A DNA stretch of 64,000 bases, from contig WNNJ02000964.1 of NCBI GenBank assembly GCA_012934845.2, positions 25,737 through 89,736 on the forward strand, in the 5' to 3' direction. The DNA is from Pomphorhynchus laevis. Taxonomy: Eukaryota; Acanthocephala; Palaeacanthocephala; Echinorhynchida; Pomphorhynchidae. Shown one piece after another: positions 24,105 to 35,990 of the stretch. Within the stretch, counting starts at the first letter, position 1, and the number at the start of each line of letters is the position of its first letter. A program made the position numbers and the translations under genes. The notes under the pieces were generated by a model that saw only the letters and a program-made list of their open reading frames with translations, made no database searches and had not been told where the DNA came from.

Positions 24105-24976
24105 TTCAAACAGAAAACAAGCAGAAAAGAGCAGAGTACGGCATTGAAATGTCAAGTATTAGTGATGATAACCTGATATTTTTGGACGAAACGGGTATAA
24201 ATCTCCAAATTTACCAAAGTTTTGGCTACTCTCCCAGAAATACGAAGTGCTACATAAACGTGCCCAATTCAAAAGGGACCAATATTTCAGTTCTATGTGC
24301 CATCACAAAACAAAGTGTTTGTGCTTATAAGGTGAAAACAGGAAGCTGGAAATCATCCGATCTGAAAGAATTTATAGAGACGGAACTACCAACTTTGGCA
24401 TCACATGAAAGGAAAGTTATGGTCATGGACAACGCCTCTATCCATAGGACTGCCGAGGTAAAGGAAAGCTTGGCTCAGAGGAATTACATTCTTAAGTTTC
24501 TACCACCCTACTCCCCTCACTTGAACCCTATAAAGGAGTTCTTCTCATGTTTCAAATCAAAGGTGAAAAGCATAAATTCATCCTCCAATAGAGATGAATT
24601 GATTGAAACTATTCATGGAGTATTCAGATATGAAGAATTCAGACTAGAAGGATATTTCACCCATATGCGAGATTGGGTTGTAAAGGCAATCGCACTAGTC
24701 GATTTTATTTAAATAATAAAATTCTTTGCTATACATCTAAATTAATTATATTTTATTTAAAAAATCTAAAAATGTTGCCTATAAAACTGAAAAAGAGTTG
24801 CCTATAAAACTGAAAAAAGTCGTCTATAAAACTGAAAAAAGTTGCCCATAAAACTGAAAAAAGTTGCCTATAAAACTGAAAAAAGTTGTCTATAAAACTG
24901 AAAAAAGTCGCCTATAAAACTGAAAAAAGTTGCCTATAAAACTGAAAAAAGCTGCCTATAAAACTGAAAAGGACTG
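24105..24976 (+). pseudogene. Tc1/mariner-like transposase remnant, tandem copy
   Basis: The frame 24,149-24,712 repeats the truncated DD34E transposase, including the same Glu-to-Lys change in NPIKEFF. The right TIR array follows to 24,976; one unit reads GCTGCC where copy 1 reads GTTGCC. Inactive for the same reasons as copy 1. Confidence 0.88.
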
Positions 24977-25667
24977 TAACAATTATTTATTATTTATAAT
25001 TATTAATTATTTAATTATTAAATTTTGATTTAACATTATTATTGTTTTTTATTAATTTATTTTTTTAATTTTATAATTATATTAAATATGTAGACTCAGT
25101 TAGCTGATTTGTTTCTTGTTTCCATAATCCAGAATATAATGTATGTTCGTGAGATAATATACCTCACGGACTATATACCTTACTATAAACATTTTACACG
25201 TTTTTATACTATCATTTTTAATTAAAATTTGTACATGCAAAAGCGTCAATTTAAAGCAATGTTTGCTTTATAAAAGATTTTAAGAAAGTATATGATACTT
25301 ACGAAATATTGTCAATATTAAGAAAATAGCCAGAAACGTTGTTATTAAGATTGAAACGGACGCATTAAAGTAAAGGAACGGCGCTTGTGTTATAATGTTA
25401 CCCATCTTCGATTTTCGATTGCAAATGCGTGTTCTCCAAAAAGCACACAAATAAACGACTTATTGAGACTCCGAATATTTTCATGCCTGCTTAATATGAT
25501 CTAAAGCTTTTAATTTTGATTGGCCATTGAACATTCAACGAGTCTGCATACAAAATTGTGATTTTACTCATTATAGACAAATTCGCTAGTTTCACGGAAA
25601 ATAACTAATTAAGCCTTGATTGCCTATATAGCTTGCAATTTTATTTTTCGGACTTTCCGTACAAAAC

Positions 25668-26621
25668 ATGTTTAATCAGAGCATTAATTTCAGAAGTATT
25701 CCTTCTGAAAAAGATTCTGGAAATGGCAAGGTTAGTGATTTTTGTTTCACTAAACATGATGTGGAGGATTACCTCCCTCCTGTTCCTAAACTAGCACATT
25801 TATGTGTAATAAGAGCAACAAAACCTATTCAAAAACACGCCTTATTTGGCACGTTCCTTCGAGATTTCGCCATGATTACTAGGAATAGAGTTTTATTCAA
25901 CTCTCTTAAAACCCTCGAGAATACACTCAGGGTCTCCTTTGCGAATGGTGACATACTCGAGGATTACACAAAATTCTTTTCCACTAATCTATCTACTATT
26001 GGTACTATAACTATTCTGCCGCTAAGATGTACTTTAAAAATTTCTAATTTTCCTTCGTTCAATTCTGACGATGATATTGATCAATTAAAAAAACTGTTCA
26101 AACTTTCTTCAATCAGACAGGTACTGGGTAAAGGCGGTGACCCGCTCCCAGTTGCCTTTGCTGAGACGGATCTAGACAACGGGCACATTCTTGCCGCTTC
26201 AACAGTTAATCCCTTTTTGGGATTCAATTTGAAATTCTTGCTGATTAGTGAGAACACCCTCACCTACCCTCATTGCCAAAAATGTCACGGCTGGGGGCAC
26301 TGGTCCTCCACCTGTTCTAATTCCTCTGTTTGTGGTGTTTGTGGCAAGGGTGACTGCCCGCACCCGGCTAACAACGACAAATGCCTTACCACACCCTATT
26401 GTGTAAACTGTGGGGGAGTGCACCCCGCTTGGTCGAAAAAATGCACCCTGTTTAAAGCCTACAGTCAGAGATTTTCTAAGCCGATTACGAAATCGTACGC
26501 TGCTGCTGCCGCTCCAAATCGGATGTCAAATAATGACATTATACACCTTCTGGCTAACCAAAAGAAGATGATTATTAGTGAACTACAAGCTCTTTTTTGC
26601 CCGTCATCTCCTCTCTCGTAG
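25668..26621 (+). CDS. Non-LTR ORF1 protein with zinc knuckles, tandem copy
   Basis: The 317-residue product looks identical to that at 10,803-11,756, with the same three Cys/His clusters near residues 200-265 and the same stop after the six-T run. I saw no coding difference by eye. Confidence 0.82.
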   Translation: MFNQSINFRSIPSEKDSGNGKVSDFCFTKHDVEDYLPPVPKLAHLCVIRATKPIQKHALFGTFLRDFAMITRNRVLFNSLKTLENTLRVSFANGDILEDYTKFFSTNLSTIGTITILPLRCTLKISNFPSFNSDDDIDQLKKLFKLSSIRQVLGKGGDPLPVAFAETDLDNGHILAASTVNPFLGFNLKFLLISENTLTYPHCQKCHGWGHWSSTCSNSSVCGVCGKGDCPHPANNDKCLTTPYCVNCGGVHPAWSKKCTLFKAYSQRFSKPITKSYAAAAAPNRMSNNDIIHLLANQKKMIISELQALFCPSSPLS

Positions 26622-26863
26622 GCACGCCCACGGTGGCACCAGTTCCAGCCGATTTGTTGCATACCCCCAGCACTAAGAAGCGTGGCGGGTCTGCTCAGCC
26701 CGTTCCTCCTCTCAAGATCGGAAAATTGTTGAAGTCTATGGCCTCCTCAGGAAATGATGATACTGCCTTGGGGAGTCCGACCCTAGATGGTGCTAGTGGC
26801 AAGGGGGTAACCCTCTTGCACCTAGCTCTGTCTAGGTTGGCATCCCCCTTCCAACTAATTTAA
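26597..26863 (+). CDS. Frame-shifted ORF1 C-terminal extension, tandem copy
   Basis: Same overlapping 88-codon frame as 11,732-11,998, ending just before the ORF2 ATG at 26,868. Sharing by both copies shows that the frame arrangement predates the tandem duplication. Confidence 0.5.
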   Translation: MPVISSLVGTPTVAPVPADLLHTPSTKKRGGSAQPVPPLKIGKLLKSMASSGNDDTALGSPTLDGASGKGVTLLHLALSRLASPFQLI

Positions 26864-26867
26864 CACA

Positions 26868-29335
26868 ATGGTGAGTAAGCCTGAGCCTTTTTCACTGAAT
26901 ATTCTTCAGTGGAATTCGGGAGGTGCTTCTGCCCTTAGACTTTTATCTGGTAGAGACGCAGATGTCATAGTCCTTCAGGAGACGCGGTCTATCCGTCTGC
27001 CCCAGAACATTACTCGATTTATCCCTAAGCACATTTATTCACACTATACTCCGTACATAACCCCGCCTCATTCCTCTTCTTCTCAAGGACTCTTGACCTT
27101 AGTTAAGTGCTCTTTAAGATCTTCCCTCTTGCTAAATTACTCTTGTCCAGCCCTGTCTTGTCTAGTAGTCTCACTCGTTAAGAACGGTAAACGCATCAGT
27201 CTTGCCAACGTTTACATTCGTCCAGGGGAGATTCACAAGAACCGTGACCTTCTGGATGGGATTATTGACGGCGGCTATGACATGATACTAGGTGACTTCA
27301 ACGACAGAACTGGTCGTTGGATTAATGCAGCCCTCCGCAGAGCCAGGAACGGTTATCTTATTCATAAACCACCCTCCCCAACCTTTCATTGCACATCAAC
27401 GAATTCACTCCTCGACTTACTATTGCTACTTAGGAGGTGGTTGTTTAAACCCCTCTGTACCGAGCAATCGCGTCAACATCTGTCCACCTCTCATGATTTA
27501 ATTCGTTAGCGGATAGAGGAGGATACGCTGCTTCGAAGAAGATTCCACTTTGATCCGATCAGAGTGGCTTTCTTCCATGCAGCCATCCAACGCTTTCCCC
27601 GAATTGGTAATGAGAGTTTAACCGAATTTAACTCCTATCTCTCTTCGCAAGCTACCGCGTTTCTCTCGACAACCTATAAAGGTCGAGTATTTTGTCCCAC
27701 TCCGACAAAACTCAAGGTCCTAGCTAGACTACTTAACCTCCCTTCTCTCTCTTCTTCTGCCAAACAGACTATCTCGAACGAGTACTGGCGCACCAGATAC
27801 TGGTTCCAGCTGAGTAGGGATAGGGCGAGTATCGCTCGTCTTAACCCTTCTCAGTCTTCCTTCTGGAAGATATTCAAGAGGGAGAAGTTTGTTTGCTGGA
27901 GGGATAAGGCTGTGGGGTGGATCGGTAGTATAGGCCTTGACAAAGTTTTGGAGGAGTCACTAGCCCTACATAATTATGGAGCCACTCAATCACCGCAACC
28001 AATCCCGCTCTGGGGAGACTTCAGGAGTAGAGACTTATCTGTGCCAGATATTCTCAACGCCTGGGGGCCTCTACAGAGAACCTCCAATTCCGTCGCTCCA
28101 CTCTCTTCTCGTGTATGTCAGCTTTTGACAGCTGATCAAAGAAGGGAGGTGGCCGTAACAATGCTATTAGCCACCCCATCCGATGTATCCGGCATCAACA
28201 TTAGCAAAAGAATTTTTATTCCAAAAAAGCATCCGGTCTCATGTCCTAAAGACCTGCGGCCAATTTCGATTCAAAATTCCCTCGTTTCGATCTACGAAAA
28301 AGCGCGCTTGCGCGTAGAATCCGCGATCATCTAAGTAAGCGAAATTTAATCCCACCCGGTTTCCATGGGTTCGTCAAAAGTCGCTCGGTCCATTCAGCAG
28401 TGGGTGAGGTGCAACGGTTCCGTCGGGAGAATAGCCATCAACTCGTTGTGGCTGTTTTCCTTGATTTTTCCGCTGCATTTGACCGTATATTAATACCTTT
28501 TGTTATCTCTTCTCTCAGGTCCCTCGGGTTGTCAGCAAGAATTGTTAACAGGGTGGAGATACTGCGGTATACCAAGCGATTTTACTATGATGATAACCCT
28601 GATGCGCGTCAGTTCTACCCTATTACGGGTGTGCCTCAAGGTTCCCCTCTCTCTCCTATCTTATATCTTGCTGCCTCCATCAATCTATTCAAAATATTTA
28701 AACGACAGCAACGTCTAGTGGTGTACGCTGATGACACCACAGCCCTGTTCTCTGGACGCAGGTGTAAAGACGTAGTCTCAGACATCAGCCGTTTCTTTTT
28801 AAGATTAAAAGACCAGTTACCCAAGTTCAACCTTATTCTAAACTCCGCTAAATCGCAGGTGGTTGTCTTTCATGGCTCCCCTGCGACAAAGCAAAAACTT
28901 AAGAGACTAGCACTCTCTGCGCTCTCCTCCATATTTGCCTCTGAACCACTCCCTACCTTCTCAAGTCGAGTAAAATACCTGGGGTTCACCGTTTCGGTGA
29001 ACTGGTCGGCTAAAGCTGACCTAGATAGACACAAACGTATCCTGAAGAGAGCTAGTTGGGCTCTGAAACGGGCCCAGAATCTGTCGTTGAATGGGAAAAC
29101 CCAGGTGCGCCTTTGGGGTACCTGGGCTATCTCGGGATTAGTCTTCTTCTCTAGAGGACGTCCCCCAGAGCAAAGACTAAGGTTTCTGAAGCTCCTTGTC
29201 TCGCGCTTACCCAGCATCGTCCGCGCCGATTGGATTCTTCAGGGAGTGAAAGACCCCGGGTGGTTCAATCGGAAAGCGGCGTGTTGGATTGGTTGGGGGT
29301 CTCAGATCCCCATGGATTTGAGGCCTACGCAATGA
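26868..29335 (+). pseudogene. Non-LTR ORF2, tandem copy, TAG plus frameshift
   Basis: Endonuclease 26,868-27,509 with the same terminal TAG, then RT sequence 27,564-28,334. A 2-bp GC expansion near 28,303 (AAAGCGCGCTTGCG, against AAAGCGCTTGCG in copy 1) changes frame, so the rest of the RT (motifs A, B and C, through to the end) lies in a separate frame, 28,400-29,335. Missense differences from copy 1 include HKRW to LRRW near the endonuclease end, and Phe-to-Ser and Pro-to-Ser changes elsewhere. This copy could not make a full ORF2 even with readthrough. Confidence 0.9.
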
Positions 29336-29468
29336 GAAGAAGTGATTATGAAGAATATGCAGTCTCACTGTTGACTTAACTTTTTATAACTAATTTACTT
29401 ATTTATCCCTTTATGTGTAACATGTTATCTCTTTTTTATTAAGAAAATCCTTATTATTAAAAAGCACA

Positions 29469-30497
29469 TGTTTTTTTACACTGTACGAGTGCATATTACA
29501 AGTTAACTGCCGTGAAGCTTTAACGAGTCATGTTTACATCAATTTTTGCGTTGTATAAGCCGTAACTTGTCTAATATGGAGTTAACTTTGACTGCACGTG
29601 AATTCAGTTAGGGGTTATTGCTTACAAAATAAACTAGATTGTAGCTACAATAGAAACTGGATTAATATTACAAGCTCGTTTTTATGGCTCCCTATTTAAA
29701 TCGTATTGATAGGGAAAGATATTTAGCTAAAAAGTATATCAAGTATTTACATTGAAACAGAATGCAAAATCTTGCTAAAGAGATTGGAAAATATCGAAAT
29801 TAAAAAGAAAAAAGATATTCTATAAATGAACCAACAAAATAATATTTTAGTATTTTATCAACATATTTAGAATTAATTATGTAGCTATTATTAGAGAAAA
29901 CAATTTAGAAATCTATAAAGAAATATTTTACATTGATTTGAACAGTTGATAACTTTTAACAACTTTATTTTAATTAAAGTTTAAAAAAACTAGAACAGTT
30001 GACAGAAAAATGTTCTAATCAATATTGTGATTTAAATATAAACTGTGGTCTACAATAGCGCTACTTAGTCCCTTTTTGAGTGTGTATTTGTGTTGTTTTA
30101 ATATAGTCTCTAATGGTTGGCCTTTTTGACCCACATATTAAAAATTTAAATCTTTAGTACTTAAGTATTTTTCTAATATGGTTGTGTACACATATAACTT
30201 TTGTGAAGTCATAATTTTTAACGTTGCTTTTTCGGTGTTGACACTTAGTTTTGTTGACTCAGACTATACTTCTAACGGATCATCCAGCAGCATCTGATAG
30301 GGGCTGCCCTGCTTAAGGCTGTTGCAAACTGTAACAAAATATATAAATATTAAGAAATCTATAAAGAAATATTTTACATTGATTTGAATAGTTAATATCC
30401 TACAATACATATAAATTTAAATAAATATACTAGAATTTAACACAAAATGTATTATTTGCTATCCATCGAATTTCTAAAAGGATGATGTAAGAGAATA
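29469..30497. other. AT-rich segment between insertions, tandem copy
   Basis: Equivalent of 14,602-15,633. No gene seen. Confidence 0.6.
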
Positions 30498-32930
30498 CTT
30501 TAAAGCAGTGGTCCCCAACCTTTTTGACATCACGGACCTGTCAAAGTTAAAAAATAAGCGGATTGGAAAACTATATACAATTCTTTTAATATCAAATTTG
30601 AAACCACACCTTTCCAACAATCGCAAACTTATCTACAAAATATTAAAAATTGTTTAAAAAACTTATAAAGATGTATTTATTATATCCCAAAATACAATTT
30701 AAATCAATGAGAACCTTGTGCTTGTGTATCTTCAACAAGGAGATTTCACATAGGGTTAATAGAAGATAGAGACACTCTAAGTGTTTTGCTAATATCCAAC
30801 CTATTTCGGGATTTTGTTTTAGTTGCAGAAACCACCGAAGATCCAGATTCACATAGGTAAGATGTGAGAAATAGCAATAAAGATTTAAGTCAAGGGTTCT
30901 TATTTCACGATGTTCGCTCATAACTTTAATCCAAAAACTTGTTAGAGTCGAAAAAGAAAATTCACTTTTGAAGTTGCCGTCGTTCACGACATCCTATAAC
31001 TTCTTTTGTATTTGCAAGGACATATCTTTACCAGATGATTAATTGCGAAATGGATCACGTATCCATTCGTTGCCGATTCTTGGATCTTTAGAAGCCGAAA
31101 AATATTTCTCAAATTCTTCAATAAACAAAGATAAATGATTAGAAATTAATTGATGGTGAATATTCATCGTTTCTTTTCCGCACAAATATTCAAACAGTAT
31201 TGGAAACATATCTAGAATACCTTCATTTACACGCCGTATCTCTGTCTTAGATTTGAAAGCTGCAATCTTATCTGCTAACTTTAACACTGTTATCATCCTT
31301 CCCTGAAGTGACAAGTTTAGATCATTTAGAAAACCGAATACATCACACAAGTAAGCCAACCTTGACAACCATACACGCTCGCTGAAAAATAATACCATAG
31401 GTGATTCTTTTTCTTCTAGAAATCTTTTTAGAGCATCACGCAATTCAAATACTCTAGTTAAAGATTTTCCTCTAGTAAGCCATCTTATTTCAGTGTGTAA
31501 AAGAAAACATTTATGCTTCGCAAAGCTGTTCAAACAGGCATGAATTTAGAGCACGTTCTTTGATATAGTTGATGACTTTAACGACATCAGTCAGCACAGT
31601 GTTAAGTTATGTGCCCATTTTTCTACTTGCAAGCTGTGAATTTTTTCTACCTATGAATGATGGAGTATATAGATTCACATTTTTGGGAAACCTCCTTTAC
31701 TCTTGCGATTAGCCCAGATAGTCTTCCAGTCATAGCAACACCATCTGTACTTATACTCACATAAAAGTTCCAATCAAGATGTTTAGAGACATATTCATTT
31801 ATCACATCAAATATCTGAGCCCCTGTAGTGTGGGTCGGCAGAGATAAGGCACATAACAAGTCCTCTTGTATATCTTCCTTAAAAATGTGTATTACAAAAA
31901 CAAAAAGCAGTGTCTTGTTACCAATGTTTGTAGATTCGTCTACCTGGAGTGCATACCACGGCAATTCGGATATTCTCCACAGTAATTGTTTCTCAATATC
32001 CAGGGCAATTATACCAATCCACCTAGTTATAGTGCTAGCAGACAAAGGTATATTTGATATTTTCATCGCAGACTTTTCTCCAAAGATTTCACAACAAATA
32101 TCTTTAGTACATGGCAAAATCAATTCTTCACCGATCGTAAATGCTGTTTTAGACCTTGCAATACGATTTGCGACCAAGAATGAAGCCTTTAGGGCCTTTT
32201 TATTTGTAGATATTATTTTCCGGATAAACTCTTTCTGTCCTTTTTGTTCATGCAGTATTCTTTTTAAAAAGCCAAAGGTTTATCTTCTAGCGACTGATGT
32301 TTTGTTTTTAAGTGACGAAGCATTTTAGAAGGCTTCATTGCATCATTTAAATGGTCTTCGCCACATATTATACATAGAGGCAAGGGAATGCTGGATTTTT
32401 TTCATCTCTGTAAAACCATATCGTAAATATGATTCGTTGTATTGTTTGATAAAGGTGTTTTGTACTTGGTCTGATAAGATTATCTATCGTCTAATTTCTT
32501 GCATTATTTGAACCACTTAGCTCTTCCCTATCAAAGCTAGCATTTGTTTTTTTAAGAAATGTTTCTAAAATGTTCGGACGTTTACTCATTTAATTTTATT
32601 GGGGTAAAAAATTTTCAATTTAAAAACATATATAATTTAAACAGAGGAGCATCAGACTAGAAACATTTTTGAAATCGGAATGCCTTAATACTGATTATAA
32701 AAATGTTTTAAAAATTTTAAAATCAAAATTTTATGTTTAAATATCATTTAAGTTTTATCAAACAAAAAAGTTCCTCAAGGATGGCAATGTTCTCTGTGAT
32801 ACATCTTTATTGCATTGGAACCATTTCTCATTGTCTGTAAAGGAAATCATAATTTTAATAAAATAAAAATATTTTCTCTATGGAATGGCACTGGTCCGCG
32901 GACCGGCGATTGAGGACCACTGCTTTAAAG
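30498..32930 (-). mobile_element. hAT transposon, tandem copy
   Basis: Body 30,506-32,922 with CTTTAAAG duplications at 30,498-30,505 and 32,923-32,930, and the same ends as copy 1. Confidence 0.95.
30714..32589 (-). pseudogene. hAT transposase, tandem copy, additional stop
   Basis: Same frame-broken BED/hAT transposase as 15,850-17,725, starting at 32,589. It has one further lesion, a TAA at 31,039-31,041 that shortens the C-terminal frame. Missense differences include Asp-to-Gly in the ITRWID segment and Arg-to-Cys in KDICREIF. Confidence 0.88.
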
Positions 32931-33162
32931 GATTGTTTTTATCCATCGATAAATGATAACTTTAAACTTTTTTAGTCAATCCATATAAATTGACTTTTAT
33001 TTTAAATTTCAATTCTTTATTTTAACTTGATATAAATTATATAAAATCTTATAACAATAATTTATTATTTATAATTATTTATTATTTAATTATAAAATTT
33101 TGATTTAGAATTATTATTATTTAATTGTATAATTAAAAAATAATTATATAATATAAATATGA

Positions 33163-33322
33163 ATATGATATAATATATAAGTATAATATAAATATGTAGA
33201 CTGATATCTGATTCATTGAATTATTGTAAATTTTTATATTACATTGCAAATATAATATAAATCATACAAATCACGTTCAACTTTTATATAATGATTTTTG
33301 AAATCATTATAATTATAATAAT
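33163..33322. other. AT-rich spacer right of the tandem block
   Basis: AT-only repeats, including a weakened version of the TAGACTCAGTTAGCTGATTT terminus near 33,196. The stretch ends in the 21-bp sequence that is repeated on the far side of the next element. Confidence 0.5.
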
Positions 33323-33453
33323 GAGAGAATTTATTACACCTCTTTACCTTTCGGTACTGGGTAAACAAAATAAATACACCAAAAGTTTATCAATTTTATA
33401 AGTTGTATTTCAAAATCTTCTCCTACTGTCAATATCGGATAGTGACAGATTTT

Positions 33454-34869
33454 TCAAAATTGGGCAAGTGAAAATATGCAGGTTAGATGCTCATTCATTT
33501 TTGCAAAGAACACAAATGCACAAAGAATGCAAAAATGCACAAGGAATGCACAAATGCACAAACACAAATGCACTGGAATTCTAATAGCGCAGAATTTATC
33601 GTGATATCCATGGACAGATGCTCTCCAGATCAGCGGTCTTTTCCTTGCACAGGGTTCTCTCCATTTAGTCTGTAAGAATGCCGGAGTAAGATAAAATTCA
33701 GAATCCAATGACGTCGTCTTTCGAAAGAACATGTTCAGGTTAGTAGTAAATGATGCAGTGTGTTCAAGATTAAATGTTGAGCAGATGTATTTAGAGCAAG
33801 GTTCTAGCGATGATAGTATCGCTATAACCGATGAAGAACATTTTGGTGAGACTCCAACAATTCGCTTCACGAATCTCCATTGACACCTGTCCAACTGCTG
33901 AAAATTGAAGGGACTTAAATCCGACCAGATAACTGGCAAAGCATATGAAACTATGGGAAGCAACATACTTCGAAAATACCGGAGGGCTCCTGAGAAAGAT
34001 AAAGAACCTAAGTTTTTTGCATAAGAGGTTGCTACAACTAATTTCGAGGATTGACGATGTAGGTGTTCAGTAAATGACCATTTCGACGAAAGTAATACTC
34101 CCAAATAATTGTAACTATTGCAGAATTCTACATTTTCTATTCTCAGCATGTTACATCGACGCAAAGGTCCACCTAACCAAAATTTAAGGGCTTTTGATTT
34201 ATTTACATTCACCGTCAACTGATTTGATAAACAATAGGATGACAGAGCATCTAACGCACTTTGAGCGGATAAAAGATCTTTGGCTAATATTACTAGATCG
34301 TTGGCATAGAGGGTACAAGAGACTTCATTCGATGCATGACGAAGATGCATAGGCAAATCTATAACAAAAAAGGAAAATAATATAGGGCTGAGTGTATCTC
34401 TCTGTAAAACACCGCGATTAGCAAAAAAGAAATCAGAGGTGTTGATACCATCAGATACTTTAAGGCGATTAGGCTGAAGCACAGAATAAATAAGATACAA
34501 AAAGCGACCACTAACGGACACTCTGGTGGAAAGTTTATCAAGTAACAAAGAACGATTCACTGTGTCAAATGCTCGCTCAAAGTCAACAAAAGTAGCATAC
34601 AACGGTCTACGATTAGCGAAACAATTGGTGACTTCGTCACGGGCATGCTTTATTGCATCGGACGTTGACCTTTTCGGGAAGAATCCATACTGCTCCGTAG
34701 GTAAGAGATGCTCGCGACACTTAATAAGGCGCATATACATTATATGAGTCAATAACTTATAACTGTGATTCAATATCGCAATCTCCCTGTACGCATTCAG
34801 TGAATCATAGTTACCTTTACCCTTATGCAGGATCTTAATTACACCGTCGCGCCACGAAATCGGAAACGG
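33454..34869 (-). pseudogene. Non-LTR reverse transcriptase with mutated active site
   Basis: The reading frame enters at 34,869 (ISWRDGVIKILHKGKGNYDSLNAYREIAILN), with an ATG at 34,773, and stays open to 33,454. Motif A is TFVDFERAFDTVN, motif B is GVLQRDTLSPILF (Arg where Gly is usual), and motif C is YAND instead of YADD. After the thumb region the last 60 or so residues become Cys/Phe/His-rich, where the DNA is a degenerate ATGCACAAA repeat (about 33,500-33,570), so the protein end is not native. The frame is long but the catalytic Asp is lost, so it is inactive. Confidence 0.85.
33500..33575. repeat. Degenerate ATGCACAAA short tandem repeat
   Basis: Variants of the nonamer AATGCACAA occur about six times within 75 bp, inside the 3' part of the non-LTR frame. 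Confidence 0.7.
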
Positions 34870-34895
34870 ATTATAATCATTATAATTATAATAAT

Positions 34896-35269
34896 TATAA
34901 TGATAATCATTATAATGATTTTTTTATTCCCACAAAATGTTTGTCCCATTTTGTTAGAACCTTTCCATAATCTATGCTAATATTTATTTCGTTTTTGTAT
35001 TTATAAAAATTAAGGGTTTAAAAGTTTTATTTTTTTGAAATGTAAAAGTGACGAAATAAATCTAAAATGATAAAACAAATGCGAAAATAACGAAATGTTA
35101 TGTACCAATGTCCAAGTATCCAAATTTCTAGGCTGTAGTGCAATTTGAAGTCTAAAATTACTATATAATTTAGAAGATATTTCAATATTTCGTATCGACT
35201 TCATCACTACATTTGATCTGCAACTTTTACATTTGTTTAATTGATTAGGTATTTGTTTAGCCACTTTAT
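34896..35269. other. AT-rich interval, nothing recognised
   Basis: An 84-codon minus frame (35,010-35,264) has no recognisable motif. No other feature seen. Confidence 0.4.
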
Positions 35270-35600
35270 AAATAATAATAGGTTTTCTTAATAAAAATAC
35301 AAGATGAATAATAAGTTACATAAATTTAGTCAGTCTATATCTTCATGACAATTATGTCTCTTCGTTCTTTCAGAGCCCCCGGCCGCACCAGCAAGCCGTC
35401 CTCCGACTGAACAGGCAATCACGAACTGGGTCAATGATACACCCAACGCCAGCTCGATAGCCAACACACATTTGCAATCGTCCACATACTTGTTGTATGT
35501 CGTCAGAAAGGAGAGAGAATAGCCTTCGACATTGTTTTTCTATATTATTCTTATAACTATAGACCTTATATATAGACCTCAACATAATGGTCACAATCAA
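35270..35600 (-). mobile_element. 3'-end fragment of a Jockey/I-like relative
   Basis: About 95 bp starting AATAATAGGTTTTCTTAATA (35,272) is nearly identical to 35,992-36,090, the 3' UTR of the relic that follows. It also resembles the inverse of the 3' UTR at 14,480-14,590. GC-richer sequence to about 35,510 may be the last coding part, but I cannot align it well. It is a second, shorter minus-strand copy. Confidence 0.55.
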
Positions 35601-35990
35601 ATTTAAGTGATTTTGAGATATTCGTAAAGGACAAGTTTTGTTAATGGAAGTTTATTTTGTTGACGACGTATTTTTGATTGCTCAGAGTGGCGTTACACAT
35701 GATATCCTTATCAAAGAAAATATAGTGTAATTAAATTTTATTAAGTTATAAGAATTCTTGAATTCAGTGGTACATTTCTCCTGAAACTGACATGGGCTAA
35801 TCATTTTTCGGTGCGTTGGTTAAGCGGGTTGATTATTTTGTACTTAACAAAATAAACTTATTGTTAAAGGACAAGTTAATCAACTTTTGATTAACTTTTT
35901 GATCAAAAGTTATCAAATATAATATTGATATATTATATTATAATATAATATGATATATACCAAGTTCATCACTTCGGCATGCAGACGTAA
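35601..35990. other. AT-rich spacer with a 10-bp inverted repeat
   Basis: AACTTTTGAT and its inverse ATCAAAAGTT lie across ten bases near 35,885-35,915. No gene seen. Confidence 0.5.

Larger units (their letters stand above)
25438..29468 (+). mobile_element. Jockey/I-like non-LTR retrotransposon, tandem copy
   Basis: Body 25,448-29,458 with the AAAAAGCACA duplications at 25,438-25,447 and 29,459-29,468. It is two bases longer than copy 1 because of a GC insertion in ORF2. It arrived by segmental duplication, not by a second retrotransposition, because the flanks match as well. Confidence 0.92.
18299..33162. repeat. 14.86-kb tandem segmental duplication, copy 2
   Basis: This repeats 3429-18,298 in the same order and orientation. 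Its right end leaves the alignment after 33,162, where copy 1 instead runs into the RTE sequence. Copy-specific changes include a 5-bp deletion in a GTTTT repeat near 19,483, a GC dinucleotide insertion near 28,303 that shifts the ORF2 frame, and a TAA at 31,039-31,041 in the hAT transposase. Confidence 0.95.
33302..34895 (-). mobile_element. 5'-truncated non-LTR insertion with 21-bp flanking duplication
   Basis: The minus-strand body 33,323-34,874 lies between perfect 21-bp copies of an AT-rich string starting AATCATTATAATTATAATAA, at 33,302-33,322 and 34,875-34,895. Long target duplications fit target-primed reverse transcription. Because the string is AT-only, some chance match is possible. 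Confidence 0.75.

Noticed and set aside
35370-35600. Host gene in the GC-richer minus frame
   Set aside because: It lies next to a 3' UTR shared with a non-LTR relic and resembles the start of that relic's 3' coding region; no independent support.
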